Origin: Rhizobium sp. NLR16a
GTDB taxonomy: Bacteria > Pseudomonadota > Alphaproteobacteria > Rhizobiales > Rhizobiaceae
Direction: 5' to 3'
DNA: 64,000 bases
Assembly: GCF_017948245.1 (NCBI RefSeq)
Contig: NZ_CP072870.1
Coordinates: 62,001 to 126,000 of the forward strand
Shown in pieces: positions 17,856 through 26,779 of the stretch (position 1 is its first letter; every line of letters starts with the position of its first letter). Below the pieces are notes generated by a model. The model saw only the letters and a list, made by a program, of their open reading frames with translations. It was not told the origin of the DNA and did no database searches. The position numbers and the translations under genes were made by a program.

Positions 17856-19187
17856 TTATTGGCTTCTAGCTAATGTCGACAGCAGAACTTTCTCGCGATA
17901 GCTCATCTTCGGAAGATTCAGATGATCTCTCGGCAGCAAGATTCGCGCAGAGTGAAAATGGCTGCGATGCTCGCTACCCTTGAGGTGCGCGCCGGCGTGT
18001 AGCTTGCCGATCGCCCGTTGCCCGAAATTTCCGGTGATGATCCCCGCGAATTGGCCGCGAGTTTCCTTTCGATCAACTGCAAGCATTGTTTCCGCGACGT
18101 CGCCGTAGTCCAAAAAGTCGGGAGCAAGGGTCCACAAGGTTTCCGCCAGATACGTGCCGGCGATGTCTCGTGCATCGAGCAGCGCTTCGACAAATCCATC
18201 CGGATTCCGCGCAAAAGCGCGGTCGAAAGCGAGCTGTACGGGCGCCTCGGCAGTCGGGTCGAACTCGGCAATATCCGAGAGATCTTCGACGTCCCGGGAG
18301 ATGAGGCCTCGCGCCACAAGGCTCTCGTGAAAGATATCGACGAGTATATCGAATACCGCACCGGTGAGTGGCTGGGAGAGCTCGTGTTCGTCCTTCCAGG
18401 CACGCGTGAATTCGGCCATCGTCCGTTTGTTGTTTGCCGAACGAATCTGACGATGCGGCGAGAATTCCGAAAAGCGTGCGAGGCGATTTGCCCGGTAAAG
18501 GTTGCCGCGCGTCTCCTCGAGTACATTCTCGATCACCGACGGAAAATGCATGGCCGCGATCAGCGACACGCAGTCTGAGAAGGACTCCTGGAAGCCGAGA
18601 TATTCCGGATACTCGGTTCCCGGGCGCGGTACGCCGAGGACGCTGAAGATGATCGCGTGCCCCACCTCATGGGCGATGACGTCGAAATCCAGGCTGAAGG
18701 GAAGGATGCGCCCATCCTTCTCGAACTGGCTGCCGACTTCAAGGAAGCCGTAGCCGTACTGGGCGTTGTCCCACTGCGGCAAAATGGAGATTTCCAACCG
18801 GTCATAGTGATCGCGAAAATGCCACGTAAGCGGCTGGCCGAGATAACGCTCCCAAACATCGAGTGTGAACCGTACGCAGCCGAAGACATGCGCGGCTTCG
18901 AAAGCGGGCATCGAAGGTCGGAGATGGTCGAAATTGCCGCGCTCATCGGGAGCGGCCGGCTCGAGGATTTTGCCCGTCCAGGGCGGAAGGGACATATACG
19001 GCGTCCCGAGCGGGCCGTGGTTTACGCCATAGGGAGAGATTTTGCCGACCGGTTTGACAACAAACATGTAATCGTCGGCCGGACCAGCGGTCAGGCTGCC
19101 CAACGGAGACGACACTTCGACAATCTCGGGACTTGATCGAGCATCTTCAAACGGAGGCTGCACAAAAAGTCTGAACCGGGTGCCCAT
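17856..19187 (-). CDS. Zinc metallopeptidase, thermolysin-like (gluzincin) motif
   Basis: A 443-residue protein with HEVGH at residues 173-177 and a second-helix Glu in GFQESFSD (Glu201, with Asp205 four residues on). The spacing and the ESxSD pattern match gluzincins such as M4 peptidases, so two His and one Glu should bind zinc. There is no signal peptide, so export by Sec is unlikely. The ATG at 19187 follows a long purine run; an in-frame TTG at 19202 is an alternative start. It heads a three-gene set with two unknown proteins. The substrate is unknown. Confidence 0.75.
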   Translation of the reverse strand: MGTRFRLFVQPPFEDARSSPEIVEVSSPLGSLTAGPADDYMFVVKPVGKISPYGVNHGPLGTPYMSLPPWTGKILEPAAPDERGNFDHLRPSMPAFEAAHVFGCVRFTLDVWERYLGQPLTWHFRDHYDRLEISILPQWDNAQYGYGFLEVGSQFEKDGRILPFSLDFDVIAHEVGHAIIFSVLGVPRPGTEYPEYLGFQESFSDCVSLIAAMHFPSVIENVLEETRGNLYRANRLARFSEFSPHRQIRSANNKRTMAEFTRAWKDEHELSQPLTGAVFDILVDIFHESLVARGLISRDVEDLSDIAEFDPTAEAPVQLAFDRAFARNPDGFVEALLDARDIAGTYLAETLWTLAPDFLDYGDVAETMLAVDRKETRGQFAGIITGNFGQRAIGKLHAGAHLKGSEHRSHFHSARILLPRDHLNLPKMSYREKVLLSTLARSQ

Positions 19188-19274
19188 CCGCTCCCCCCTC
19201 AAAAGACTTTCTTGATTGCCAGTTTAAGTTGACATTCGGCGCTCGTGGCAGATTTAGCAAGTAATAAAATGGTA

Positions 19275-21158
19275 TTAGTGACGTTGTTCAGACAGTGAAA
19301 CCAGTTTCAAATAGCGCGGGTGACTGCGAATGGGATCGAGATCGGAATCATTCTTGAACCATAGCCGCATTTCGATGCCGACTTGCGGCATCCAGACTTC
19401 AAGCAAGTCTATCGCCCGATCGATCTCGCCAAGCAGTGCATAGGTGCAGGCGGCGTTGTACTGAATGTTTATATCATCGGGATCCGTCGCCAGGGAGCGC
19501 GCCAACCATTCCAGCGCGGTGTCGCGAACACCGAGGAAGGCCAACGCTGTCGCTCCCAGGCAGGCAACATTGGCATTCTCCGGATGGAGCCGCAGTTCCT
19601 CCTCCGCCCGTTTCAATGCGATCCTGGCATAGCTGCTGGCCTTATCTATTTGTCCGAGTGAACGTAAGACGTTCACAAGCATGATCGGTGCACCGTAGTC
19701 GGCAGGCTTGATTTCCATCGCCCGCTGAAAGTGCGTAGCCGCAAGTTCGAACTGACCTTCAGTGACGCAAAATTCGGCATAGTAGCGGTTCGCTTCGTGG
19801 CAATTGGCGTCGAGCGACAAAGCTTGCTCGAATGCGGAAGCTGCCTCGGTGCGATTGCCGGCCACCGCCAAAGCAAATCCCTTGGCAGCATAAGCCTCCG
19901 CCAGATTAGGATCGATAACGAGCGCCGTCGTCGTGTTTGCAAGAATATCTTCGACCGGAATTTCAGCGCCGAATTGAGACCGCAGGCGCGCATCGCAGAC
20001 CGCGATGCCGGCATAGGCGCGGGCATAACCCGGATCCAGTTCGATGGCTCTGGCGAAGCTCTGCCTGGCCATCAGATGGTTGGAGCGTGAAGCAATATGG
20101 TAGTATTCGCGTCCTCGGAGGAAATGCGTATAGGCTTCAACGCTCTCTGTCGGCGCCTGCTCGATTGCCCTCTTCTCCTCCGGCAGCAGCTTGACCTTGA
20201 GCTGCCCGACGATTGCCTTGACGATCTCGTCCTGCATTTCGAAAATGTCGGTCAAATCGCGGTCGTAACGCGCGGCCCAGACATGGCCGTCGCTGGCTGC
20301 TTCAATCAATTCCGCATTGATCCGCACGTGGTTGCCTGCCTTGCGGACGCTGCCCTCCACGATATAGGCAACGCCGAGTTCGGCAGCGATACGTTGGAGG
20401 TTTTCGCTCCGGCCTTTCCACGTAAAGACAGTGTTGCGGCTTAGTACGAACAGGCCTGAAACATTCGATAGATCAGTGATGAGATCTTCGGTGATGCCGT
20501 CGCTGAAGAAATCCTGCTCGGGATCGTTGCTGATGTTGGCGAATGGCAGAACCGCAACCGAGGGCTTGTTGACGGGCGCCCGTGTGTGTCCGCCTGCGGT
20601 AAGCGGAACCTCTTCACTGGAGGGGGCATTGCCCCAATCGGCCAAATAGACATGGACCGGTCGGGATATATTCTTGACGGTCATGGCGCCCTGGTCTGCG
20701 AAACCGAGGCCGAGCTTGTTGGCGACTTCGTGGCGCACGGCCGCCGAACAGGCGATACCGCCAGGGGCCGCAAGAGCTTGCAGCCGGACTGCGACATTAA
20801 TGCCGTCTCCATGAAAGTCATCCTCATCGAAGACGATGTCGCCGAGATTCAAGCCTATGCGGAACGCAAAATGCCTGTCCGCCGGAATCCCTATGTTGCG
20901 CTCCAGCATGCCGCGCTGGATCTCGACAGCGCAGCGTGCCGCACTCAGCACGCTGCCGAACTCGACCAGGAAACCATCGCCCATGACCTTGATTATATGT
21001 CCGCCATGGGTTGCGACAGCAGGATCGAAGAGTTCCCGGCGATGCTGACGAAGGGCGTTGAGCGTCTCCTCTTCGTTGGCTTCGAGGAGACGGCTATAGC
21101 CCACCACATCGGCAGCCAGAATAGCCGCCAGCCGACGTTCAACAAGCTCTGCACACAT
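19275..21158 (-). CDS. Class III adenylate/guanylate cyclase with TolB-like and TPR domains
   Basis: A 627-residue protein. The N-terminal ~170 residues are a class III nucleotidyl cyclase catalytic domain: AADVVGYSRLLE supplies the first metal Asp, and KVMGDGFLVEF the second. A TolB-like nucleotide-independent domain follows (SVAVLPFANISNDPEQDFFSDGITEDL), then a C-terminal half of TPR repeats (for example PGYARAYAGIAVCDAR, PNLAEAYAAKGFALA). No membrane helix is seen. Rhizobial genomes carry many such cyclases. It likely makes cAMP in response to a partner held by the TPR part. Confidence 0.9.
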   Translation of the reverse strand: MCAELVERRLAAILAADVVGYSRLLEANEEETLNALRQHRRELFDPAVATHGGHIIKVMGDGFLVEFGSVLSAARCAVEIQRGMLERNIGIPADRHFAFRIGLNLGDIVFDEDDFHGDGINVAVRLQALAAPGGIACSAAVRHEVANKLGLGFADQGAMTVKNISRPVHVYLADWGNAPSSEEVPLTAGGHTRAPVNKPSVAVLPFANISNDPEQDFFSDGITEDLITDLSNVSGLFVLSRNTVFTWKGRSENLQRIAAELGVAYIVEGSVRKAGNHVRINAELIEAASDGHVWAARYDRDLTDIFEMQDEIVKAIVGQLKVKLLPEEKRAIEQAPTESVEAYTHFLRGREYYHIASRSNHLMARQSFARAIELDPGYARAYAGIAVCDARLRSQFGAEIPVEDILANTTTALVIDPNLAEAYAAKGFALAVAGNRTEAASAFEQALSLDANCHEANRYYAEFCVTEGQFELAATHFQRAMEIKPADYGAPIMLVNVLRSLGQIDKASSYARIALKRAEEELRLHPENANVACLGATALAFLGVRDTALEWLARSLATDPDDINIQYNAACTYALLGEIDRAIDLLEVWMPQVGIEMRLWFKNDSDLDPIRSHPRYLKLVSLSEQRH

Positions 21159-21358
21159 GCCCGTCTCCCCAACGCGCTGGTGGCAATACTATTCAGTTCA
21201 AGAAGCTGGACAGTAATGTTGCCGGACGATTGTATTACTGACAACTAAAATCTCCCGCGCGGCTGTAAGAACCGCCGGAACCGCTTGATGGATTATAGTG
21301 GAACTTCAGAATTGATGGTGCGGCCCCTGATTACGGGAGGCCGCGGGTTCCGGCATCG

Positions 21359-22429
21359 TCAAGTCTTCGCAGCGGCGATGCTCTCCCGCAGGATAAGCCT
21401 GCTGCGGATGACGGTACGCAGCGTTGCCGGGTTTTGCGCCCGGCCAATGGTGTCGAGCAAGAGTTCCACCGCCGCGCGGCCCATCTCTTCCACCGGCTGC
21501 TCGATCGTCGAGAGTGGCGGCGCGGAGAATTCGCAGACCGGGGAGCCGTCGAAGGAGATGACCGACAGATCGTCGGGAATGCGCAAGCCTGCACGCTTGA
21601 TGCGGCTGATGAATGAAATGGCCATGTCATCGCTGGTGGCGATAACCGCCGTTGGTTTTTCGGCTAGCTTCGTGAAATCGTCCGCCGCCTGAACGCCGAT
21701 GTCGAAGCCGTGTTGATAATCGAGGCGACCGCCCGAGCGACGCACTGCCTGCTGTGGCAGGCCCGCTGCATCGAGCGCCTCGAGCACGCCGCCATAGCGC
21801 TCGACATCGTGATAATTGCCTTCAGGGCCTGCAAGATAGAGGAACCGCCGATGCCCCAGCCGGACCAACTCGGCCGTGACGTCGCGCACAGCCTCGCGAT
21901 CGTTGGTAACGACGCTCTGCAGGCCCGCATCGCTCATGTCGAGCAGCATCGACACGATCGGCAGGCCGGAATTTGCCAGCGAACGCCCGTCGACCTCCGG
22001 AAGCTTCGACGACAGGATGATGGCGCCGCGCACGCTGCCGCCGAAGGCGAGATCGAGAATGTGCCGCTCGGAGGCCTCGTCGCGATCAAGGTTGGCGATC
22101 ATCAGGTTATAGCCGCCCTGGATCAGCGTCTTGTTGATGCTCTGCAGGACCTGAGGAATGATCTGGGAGACGCCATAATAAAGCGACCCCGGCAGGATGA
22201 TCATGATGATGTTGGATTTTCCGACCCTCAGGCCGCGTGCCATTGCGTTCGGCGTGTAGCCGAGTTGCCTGGCGGCCGCATTGATCTTGGCACGGGTCTT
22301 CTCGTTGACCCGTCCGGGATTGGCAAGCGCCCGGCTGACCGTCGATATTGCGACACCGGCGAGCCGCGCGACATCAGCCATCAAAGCGCCAGACGGCTCT
22401 TCTCCCGCCACATCCTTGTTTTTATTCAC
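21359..22429 (-). CDS. LacI family transcriptional regulator
   Basis: A 356-residue LacI regulator. The DNA-binding domain begins MADVARLAGVAISTVSRALA with the hinge helix near LGYTPNAMARGLR, and a sugar-binding core follows. I take the GTG at 22429 as start (GGAGG upstream); the ATG at 22381 directly before the helix-turn-helix is possible too. It is divergent from a sugar catabolic operon, and two LacI-type palindromes lie in the gap, so it most likely represses that operon and itself until a sugar binds. Confidence 0.9.
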   Translation of the reverse strand: MNKNKDVAGEEPSGALMADVARLAGVAISTVSRALANPGRVNEKTRAKINAAARQLGYTPNAMARGLRVGKSNIIMIILPGSLYYGVSQIIPQVLQSINKTLIQGGYNLMIANLDRDEASERHILDLAFGGSVRGAIILSSKLPEVDGRSLANSGLPIVSMLLDMSDAGLQSVVTNDREAVRDVTAELVRLGHRRFLYLAGPEGNYHDVERYGGVLEALDAAGLPQQAVRRSGGRLDYQHGFDIGVQAADDFTKLAEKPTAVIATSDDMAISFISRIKRAGLRIPDDLSVISFDGSPVCEFSAPPLSTIEQPVEEMGRAAVELLLDTIGRAQNPATLRTVIRSRLILRESIAAAKT

Positions 22430-22489
22430 CTTTAATTCCGTCCTCCCGGATGCTTCGATTTGCAATTCTAAGGCAGGTGACGGTTTATA

Positions 22490-22501
22490 GCAAACGTTTG
22501 C
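22490..22501. promoter_or_regulatory. LacI-type operator, copy 1
   Basis: The perfect 12-bp palindrome GCAAACGTTTGC has the central CG and AAACGTTT core typical of LacI/GalR operators. It lies 60 bp upstream of the chosen lacI-type start and 151 bp from the divergent operon. Confidence 0.75.
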
Positions 22502-22547
22502 CAAAAATCGCTTGCTTAAAAAACCAGCTTGGCTATCATTTGGGCAT

Positions 22548-22561
22548 GGCAAACGATTGCC
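22548..22561. promoter_or_regulatory. LacI-type operator, copy 2
   Basis: GGCAAACGATTGCC is a near-perfect palindrome related to the first operator. The centres are 59 bp apart, which would allow bridging by a dimer of dimers. It lies 91 bp before the isomerase gene. Confidence 0.65.
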
Positions 22562-22652
22562 GTCTCTTAATGCATTGAAAATGCACGACGTATTGAATGC
22601 GGAGCCGCTGTTTCGCATGCAGATAGCATCGTGCCTTGAGAATGGATAGGTT

Positions 22653-23606
22653 ATGGCCACTGACGACAGACTACGCTTCGGTGTCGATCTCGTGACGTTC
22701 TTCCATCCCGGCTTCTGGGGCGTCGGCAGCCATGATGCGATTGTCGACCATGCGCGCGCCGCGCCGCGCGCCTTCTGGGACAAAATCCTCGACAGCGTCC
22801 AGGCTTCCGGCGTCACCGGCGTCGAGGTGACCTTCTCTCCCTTTAACTGGCAGGACGCGATCCAGACCTACGGTTCGATCGATGGCTTTGCCGCCGAACT
22901 GGCAAGGCGCGGGCTGACGCTTTGCAGCGGCTTCTTCGCAGAGCTCGAGGCAGCGGGAGACTTTACCGACCCTGAAGCCCAGCGCGCTTTGATCGACAAG
23001 GCGGAACGATATGCCGATTTCCTGAAGGCCTGCGGCAGCGATATCATGGTGATCGGCGCCCCCCTGCGCCAGACGCTCGGCGCCCAGCCGGTGCAGTTCC
23101 ATGACTTCGACCATGCCAAGGCAATCGCGGATTTCCTCAACCGGCTCGGCGCGACCCTCCATGCCAGAGGCGTCCGGCTCGCGCTGCACACGGAGGCGCA
23201 CTCGGTCTTTGCCGCCGCGCGCGACGTCGACCTGATGATGTTGCTGACCGATCCGGCCTATGTGCATATGTGCCCCGACACGGCCCACATCATCGTTGCC
23301 GGCTCCGACCCCGTCCAGCTCGTCGACCGCCATCATCAGCGCATGATCATCGCCCATTGGAAGGACGCGATCGGCCCGATGCCTGCCGACACCCCGATCG
23401 ACAAGCACATCCACGAACGCCACCAGCCCTATTTCTGCGGCTTCGGCCTCGGACGGGTCGACTGGCCGGCCTGGATCCGGCTGCTGCGCGACCGGGCCTA
23501 TGAAGGCTGGGCGATCCTTGAACTCGATGCCGCGCCGGATCCGGTCCGCGACATCGCTAACGGGCTCACGCTCGTCCGGCAGGCACTCCTGCCGATCTAC
23601 CGCTGA
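22653..23606 (+). CDS. Sugar phosphate isomerase/epimerase-like TIM barrel
   Basis: A 317-residue protein of the xylose-isomerase-like TIM-barrel superfamily. Late-strand metal ligands fit the family: LALHTEAHSVFA (Glu/His), MCPDTAHI (Asp/His), IIAHWKDAIG and the C-terminal WAILELDAAPDP (Glu). Members act as sugar epimerases, isomerases or dehydratases. It is the first gene of a LacI-controlled operon with a sugar ABC transporter and a GMC oxidoreductase. It probably converts the imported sugar or its keto derivative. Confidence 0.85.
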   Translation: MATDDRLRFGVDLVTFFHPGFWGVGSHDAIVDHARAAPRAFWDKILDSVQASGVTGVEVTFSPFNWQDAIQTYGSIDGFAAELARRGLTLCSGFFAELEAAGDFTDPEAQRALIDKAERYADFLKACGSDIMVIGAPLRQTLGAQPVQFHDFDHAKAIADFLNRLGATLHARGVRLALHTEAHSVFAAARDVDLMMLLTDPAYVHMCPDTAHIIVAGSDPVQLVDRHHQRMIIAHWKDAIGPMPADTPIDKHIHERHQPYFCGFGLGRVDWPAWIRLLRDRAYEGWAILELDAAPDPVRDIANGLTLVRQALLPIYR

Positions 23607-23664
23607 TATCATTCCGAAGACGACAAACGCCCCGCCAAGAGGGCATTTTCAAGAGGTGGAACAT

Positions 23665-24897
23665 ATGACGACCATGATGAAGTTTTTTCTTGCCGGTGTG
23701 GCTTTCGCCGGTCTCTTCGCCGCGGCGCATGCCGAGGACAAGCCGACGATCGAGATCATGTCGTCCTGGACATCGGGCGGCGAAGCCGCAGCCCTCAACG
23801 TCATCAAGACGGAGTTCGAAAAGCGCGGCGGCGTCTGGAAGGATTCCTCGATCGCCGGTTTCGGCGCGGCCGACGCGGCTTTTCAGAACCGTATCGTTGC
23901 CGGTGATGCGCCCGGCGCCAAGCAGGGCGTCATCGGCCTTGCCGCCGCCGATTTCGTCAGCCAGGGCCTGTTCAATTCGATCGACGACGTGGCCGCCGCC
24001 GGCAAGTGGGCCGACGCCCTGCCGAAATCGATCCATGACCTCATTTCCTATGACGACAAGGTCTATCTCGCGCCGACCGGCGCGCATGGCGAAAGCTGGG
24101 TCTTCTATTCCAAGGAGGCCTTCGACAAGGCTGGGATTGCGCAGGAACCGAAGAGCTGGGACGAGTTTTTCGCCGATCTCGACAAGCTGAAGGCCGCCGG
24201 CATCATCCCGGTCGCCTGGGGCGGCCAGCCCTGGCAGCAGACGAAGGTCTTCAACATGATCCTGCTTTCGCAGGTCGGCATCGACGGCTTCCTCAAGATC
24301 TATGTCGATAAGGACAAGAGCGAAGCGTCTGTCGCCGGCATCAAGAAGACGCTTGAAATCCTCGGCAAGCTGCGCGGCTATGTCGATGCGGGTGCTGCGG
24401 GCCGCAACTGGAATGATGCGACCGCCATGCTGATCACCGCCAAGGCCGGCGTGCAGTTCATGGGCGACTGGGCCAAGGGCGAATTCACCGTCGCCGGCAA
24501 GGAACCGGGCAAGGATTATGGCTGCATGATCGCTCCTGAATCCAAGGGCATGGTCTACATCGCCGACGCCCTCTGGTTCCCCAAGACCGGCAATGGCCAG
24601 ACCGACAAGGCGCAGAAGCTTCTTGCCGAGGTCGTGATGGACCCGACCGTCCAGGTCGAATTCGCCCTTAAGAAGGGCTCGGTCCCGATGCGCGCCGATG
24701 TCGATAAGTCGAAGCTTGATGCCTGCGCCCAGAAGGGTGCGGAGCTGATGGCTGCCGGCGCGATCGTACCGGATCAGGCGATCGTGCTCACGCCGCAGCA
24801 GGTCGGCGCGCTCGACGATTTCGTCGACGAATATTGGAGCGGCGGCTCGAACGACGCGGCGGCTGCGGCCGAGAACTTTTTCGCCACCTTCGAGTAG
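23665..24897 (+). CDS. Sugar ABC transporter, periplasmic binding protein (family 1)
   Basis: A 410-residue family 1 solute-binding protein. Residues 1-23 are a signal peptide ending Ala-His-Ala. PTIEIMSSWTSGGEAAALNVIKTEFEKRG is the usual opening of glucose/mannose-type binding proteins, and GVQFMGDWAKGEF is the conserved ligand-cleft block. The ATG at 23665 has GAGGTGGA upstream. It is followed by two stable hairpins and then the permease genes. Confidence 0.93.
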   Translation: MTTMMKFFLAGVAFAGLFAAAHAEDKPTIEIMSSWTSGGEAAALNVIKTEFEKRGGVWKDSSIAGFGAADAAFQNRIVAGDAPGAKQGVIGLAAADFVSQGLFNSIDDVAAAGKWADALPKSIHDLISYDDKVYLAPTGAHGESWVFYSKEAFDKAGIAQEPKSWDEFFADLDKLKAAGIIPVAWGGQPWQQTKVFNMILLSQVGIDGFLKIYVDKDKSEASVAGIKKTLEILGKLRGYVDAGAAGRNWNDATAMLITAKAGVQFMGDWAKGEFTVAGKEPGKDYGCMIAPESKGMVYIADALWFPKTGNGQTDKAQKLLAEVVMDPTVQVEFALKKGSVPMRADVDKSKLDACAQKGAELMAAGAIVPDQAIVLTPQQVGALDDFVDEYWSGGSNDAAAAAENFFATFE

Positions 24898-24907
24898 GAT
24901 CGTGCCC

Positions 24908-24934
24908 GTGGCGTCGGATTGATCCCGACGCCAC
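24908..24934 (+). other. Hairpin 1 after the binding-protein gene
   Basis: A perfect 10-bp stem (GTGGCGTCGG / CCGACGCCAC) with a 7-nt loop starts 10 bp after the binding-protein stop codon. There is no U-run. It fits a 3'-protecting element that raises binding protein over permease. Confidence 0.7.
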
Positions 24935-24943
24935 TACTGGCCG

Positions 24944-24965
24944 GCCGCCGCGCTCGCGGGGCGGC
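24944..24965 (+). other. Hairpin 2 after the binding-protein gene
   Basis: A GC-rich stem of 9 positions with one mismatch (GCCGCCGCG / CGGGGCGGC) and a CTCG loop follows hairpin 1 by 9 bp. The two together form a strongly structured spacer before the permease gene. Confidence 0.5.
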
Positions 24966-25000
24966 GCGTGTTCCGCTTTCCACCGTCAATGAGCTGGCCG

Positions 25001-25888
25001 ATGCCCGTCAAACGCAAGCGCAATCTTTCCGCGACCATCGCCCTCTTGCCGACATGGTTCGCCGCGGTCGTGGTCTTCATCGGCACGATGGCCTGGTCGA
25101 TCCGGCTGTCCTTTACCAATTCCACGCTCTTTCCATCTTCGACCTATGTCGGCTTCGCGCAATATTCCAAGCTCTTCGCCTCGGCCAAATGGCTCGCCTC
25201 GCTGCAAAACGTCTTGATCTTCGGCGTACTCTATGTGTCGGGCTGTCTGGTGCTCGGCTTCCTGCTGGCCGCCGCCCTCGATCGCAAGATCCGCTTGGAA
25301 AGCGCCTTCAGGACGATCTTTCTCTATCCCTACGCCATGTCCTTCGTGGTGACCGGGCTGATCTGGCAATGGATGCTCAATCCGACGCTCGGCATTCAGG
25401 CGAGCATGCGTTCGCTCGGCTGGGAAGGCTTCGTCCTCGACTGGGTAGTCAATCGGGACATGGCGATCTATGCGCTGGTGCTTGCCGGCGTATGGCAGGG
25501 CGCCGGGCTCGTCATGGTGATTGCGCTCGCCGGCATACGCGGCATCGAGGCCGAGCAATGGAAAGCGGCGCGCATTGACGGCATTCCCGTCTGGCGCATC
25601 TATGTCTCAATCATCCTGCCCCAGCTCGGACCGGCGCTTGCCGCTGCCGGCATGCTGCTCGCCATGGGTGTGATCAAGACCTACGACATCGTCGTCGCCA
25701 TGACCAACGGCGGCCCCGGCAATGCCACCGAAGTGCCGGCGAAATTCATCATGGATAATCTGTTCGGGCGCCAGAATCTCGGCCTTGCCACAGCAGGCGC
25801 GACGGTGCTGGTCCTTGGCGTCATCATCGCCGTCGCGCCGTTCCGCTACGCGATGCACATGCGCAACCAGGCAAAGGGTGGGGCGTGA
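25001..25888 (+). CDS. Sugar ABC transporter permease (MalF/UgpA type)
   Basis: A 295-residue inner membrane permease. The EAA loop reads EAEQWKAARIDGIPVWRIY and the final PFRYAMHMR is the usual tail. About six hydrophobic helices are present. I chose the ATG at 25001 because it gives the common basic N-terminus (MPVKRKRN); ATG 24989 and GTG 24968 are also in frame. Its stop overlaps the next start by one base (TGATG). Confidence 0.9.
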   Translation: MPVKRKRNLSATIALLPTWFAAVVVFIGTMAWSIRLSFTNSTLFPSSTYVGFAQYSKLFASAKWLASLQNVLIFGVLYVSGCLVLGFLLAAALDRKIRLESAFRTIFLYPYAMSFVVTGLIWQWMLNPTLGIQASMRSLGWEGFVLDWVVNRDMAIYALVLAGVWQGAGLVMVIALAGIRGIEAEQWKAARIDGIPVWRIYVSIILPQLGPALAAAGMLLAMGVIKTYDIVVAMTNGGPGNATEVPAKFIMDNLFGRQNLGLATAGATVLVLGVIIAVAPFRYAMHMRNQAKGGA

Positions 25889-26772
25889 TGAACCAGCCTC
25901 ACCCGAATGGGCCGAAGCCGGCACGGATCACCGCGGGACGCATCGGCCTTTATACCTTCCTGGTCGCCGCCGCCCTTTTCTTCCTGCTGCCGCTCTATAC
26001 GATGGTCGTCACTTCGCTGAAGTCGATGGACGAAATCCGACTCGGGCAGATATTTGCCCTGCCCGCCACGCTCGATTTCTCCGCCTGGGTGACAGCCTGG
26101 TCGGGCGCCTGCATGGGAACTGTCTGCGTCGGCATTCGCAGCGGCTTCTGGAATTCGGTGGCGATCACCGTTCCCGCCGTCGCGATCTCGGTCTTCATCG
26201 GCGCCGTCAACGGCTATGCGTTGTCGCTCTGGCGGCCGCGCGGGGCGAATGCGCTCTTTGGCCTGTTAATGGCCGGTGGTCTCATCCCCTATCAGATCTT
26301 CCTCTATCCGATGGTCCGGGGCATGGCGAATATCGGCCTCTACAATTCACTCGCCGGCATCATTCTCGTCCACGTCATCTTCGGTCTGCCGCTGGTGACG
26401 CTGCTCTTCCGCAACTATTTCGTCAGCGTGCCGGAGGAGCTCTGCAAGGCCGCGCGCGTCGACGGCGCCGGTTTCTGGCGCATCTTCTTCGAAATCATGC
26501 TGCCGATCGCCGTGCCGATGGTCGTCGTCGTCTCCATGCTGCAGTTCACCGGCATCTGGAACGACTTCCTGCTCGGTCTCGTCTTCGCCGGCCGCGACAA
26601 CCTGCCGATGACCGTGCAGCTCAACAATATCGTCAATACCACGATGGGCGAGCGCACCTACAATGTGAACATGGCGGCGACGATTCTCACCGCCATCGTC
26701 CCTCTCGCCATCTATTTTCTGTCCGGCCGCTGGTTCGTGCGCGGCATCGCCGCCGGCGCAGTCAAGGGGTAA
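25888..26772 (+). CDS. Sugar ABC transporter permease (MalG/UgpE type)
   Basis: A 294-residue permease, the partner of the preceding one. The EAA loop reads PEELCKAARVDGAGFWRIFFE, followed by MLPIAVPM, as in carbohydrate importers. The ATG at 25888 is used; a GTG one codon earlier is possible. The ATPase gene begins 7 bp after the stop. Confidence 0.92.
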   Translation: MNQPHPNGPKPARITAGRIGLYTFLVAAALFFLLPLYTMVVTSLKSMDEIRLGQIFALPATLDFSAWVTAWSGACMGTVCVGIRSGFWNSVAITVPAVAISVFIGAVNGYALSLWRPRGANALFGLLMAGGLIPYQIFLYPMVRGMANIGLYNSLAGIILVHVIFGLPLVTLLFRNYFVSVPEELCKAARVDGAGFWRIFFEIMLPIAVPMVVVVSMLQFTGIWNDFLLGLVFAGRDNLPMTVQLNNIVNTTMGERTYNVNMAATILTAIVPLAIYFLSGRWFVRGIAAGAVKG

Positions 26773-26779
26773 CGCTTCC

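Noticed and set aside
17856..19202. TTG at 19202 as start of the metallopeptidase
   Set aside because: The ATG five codons downstream sits behind a purine-rich ribosome binding site that would otherwise be inside the gene.
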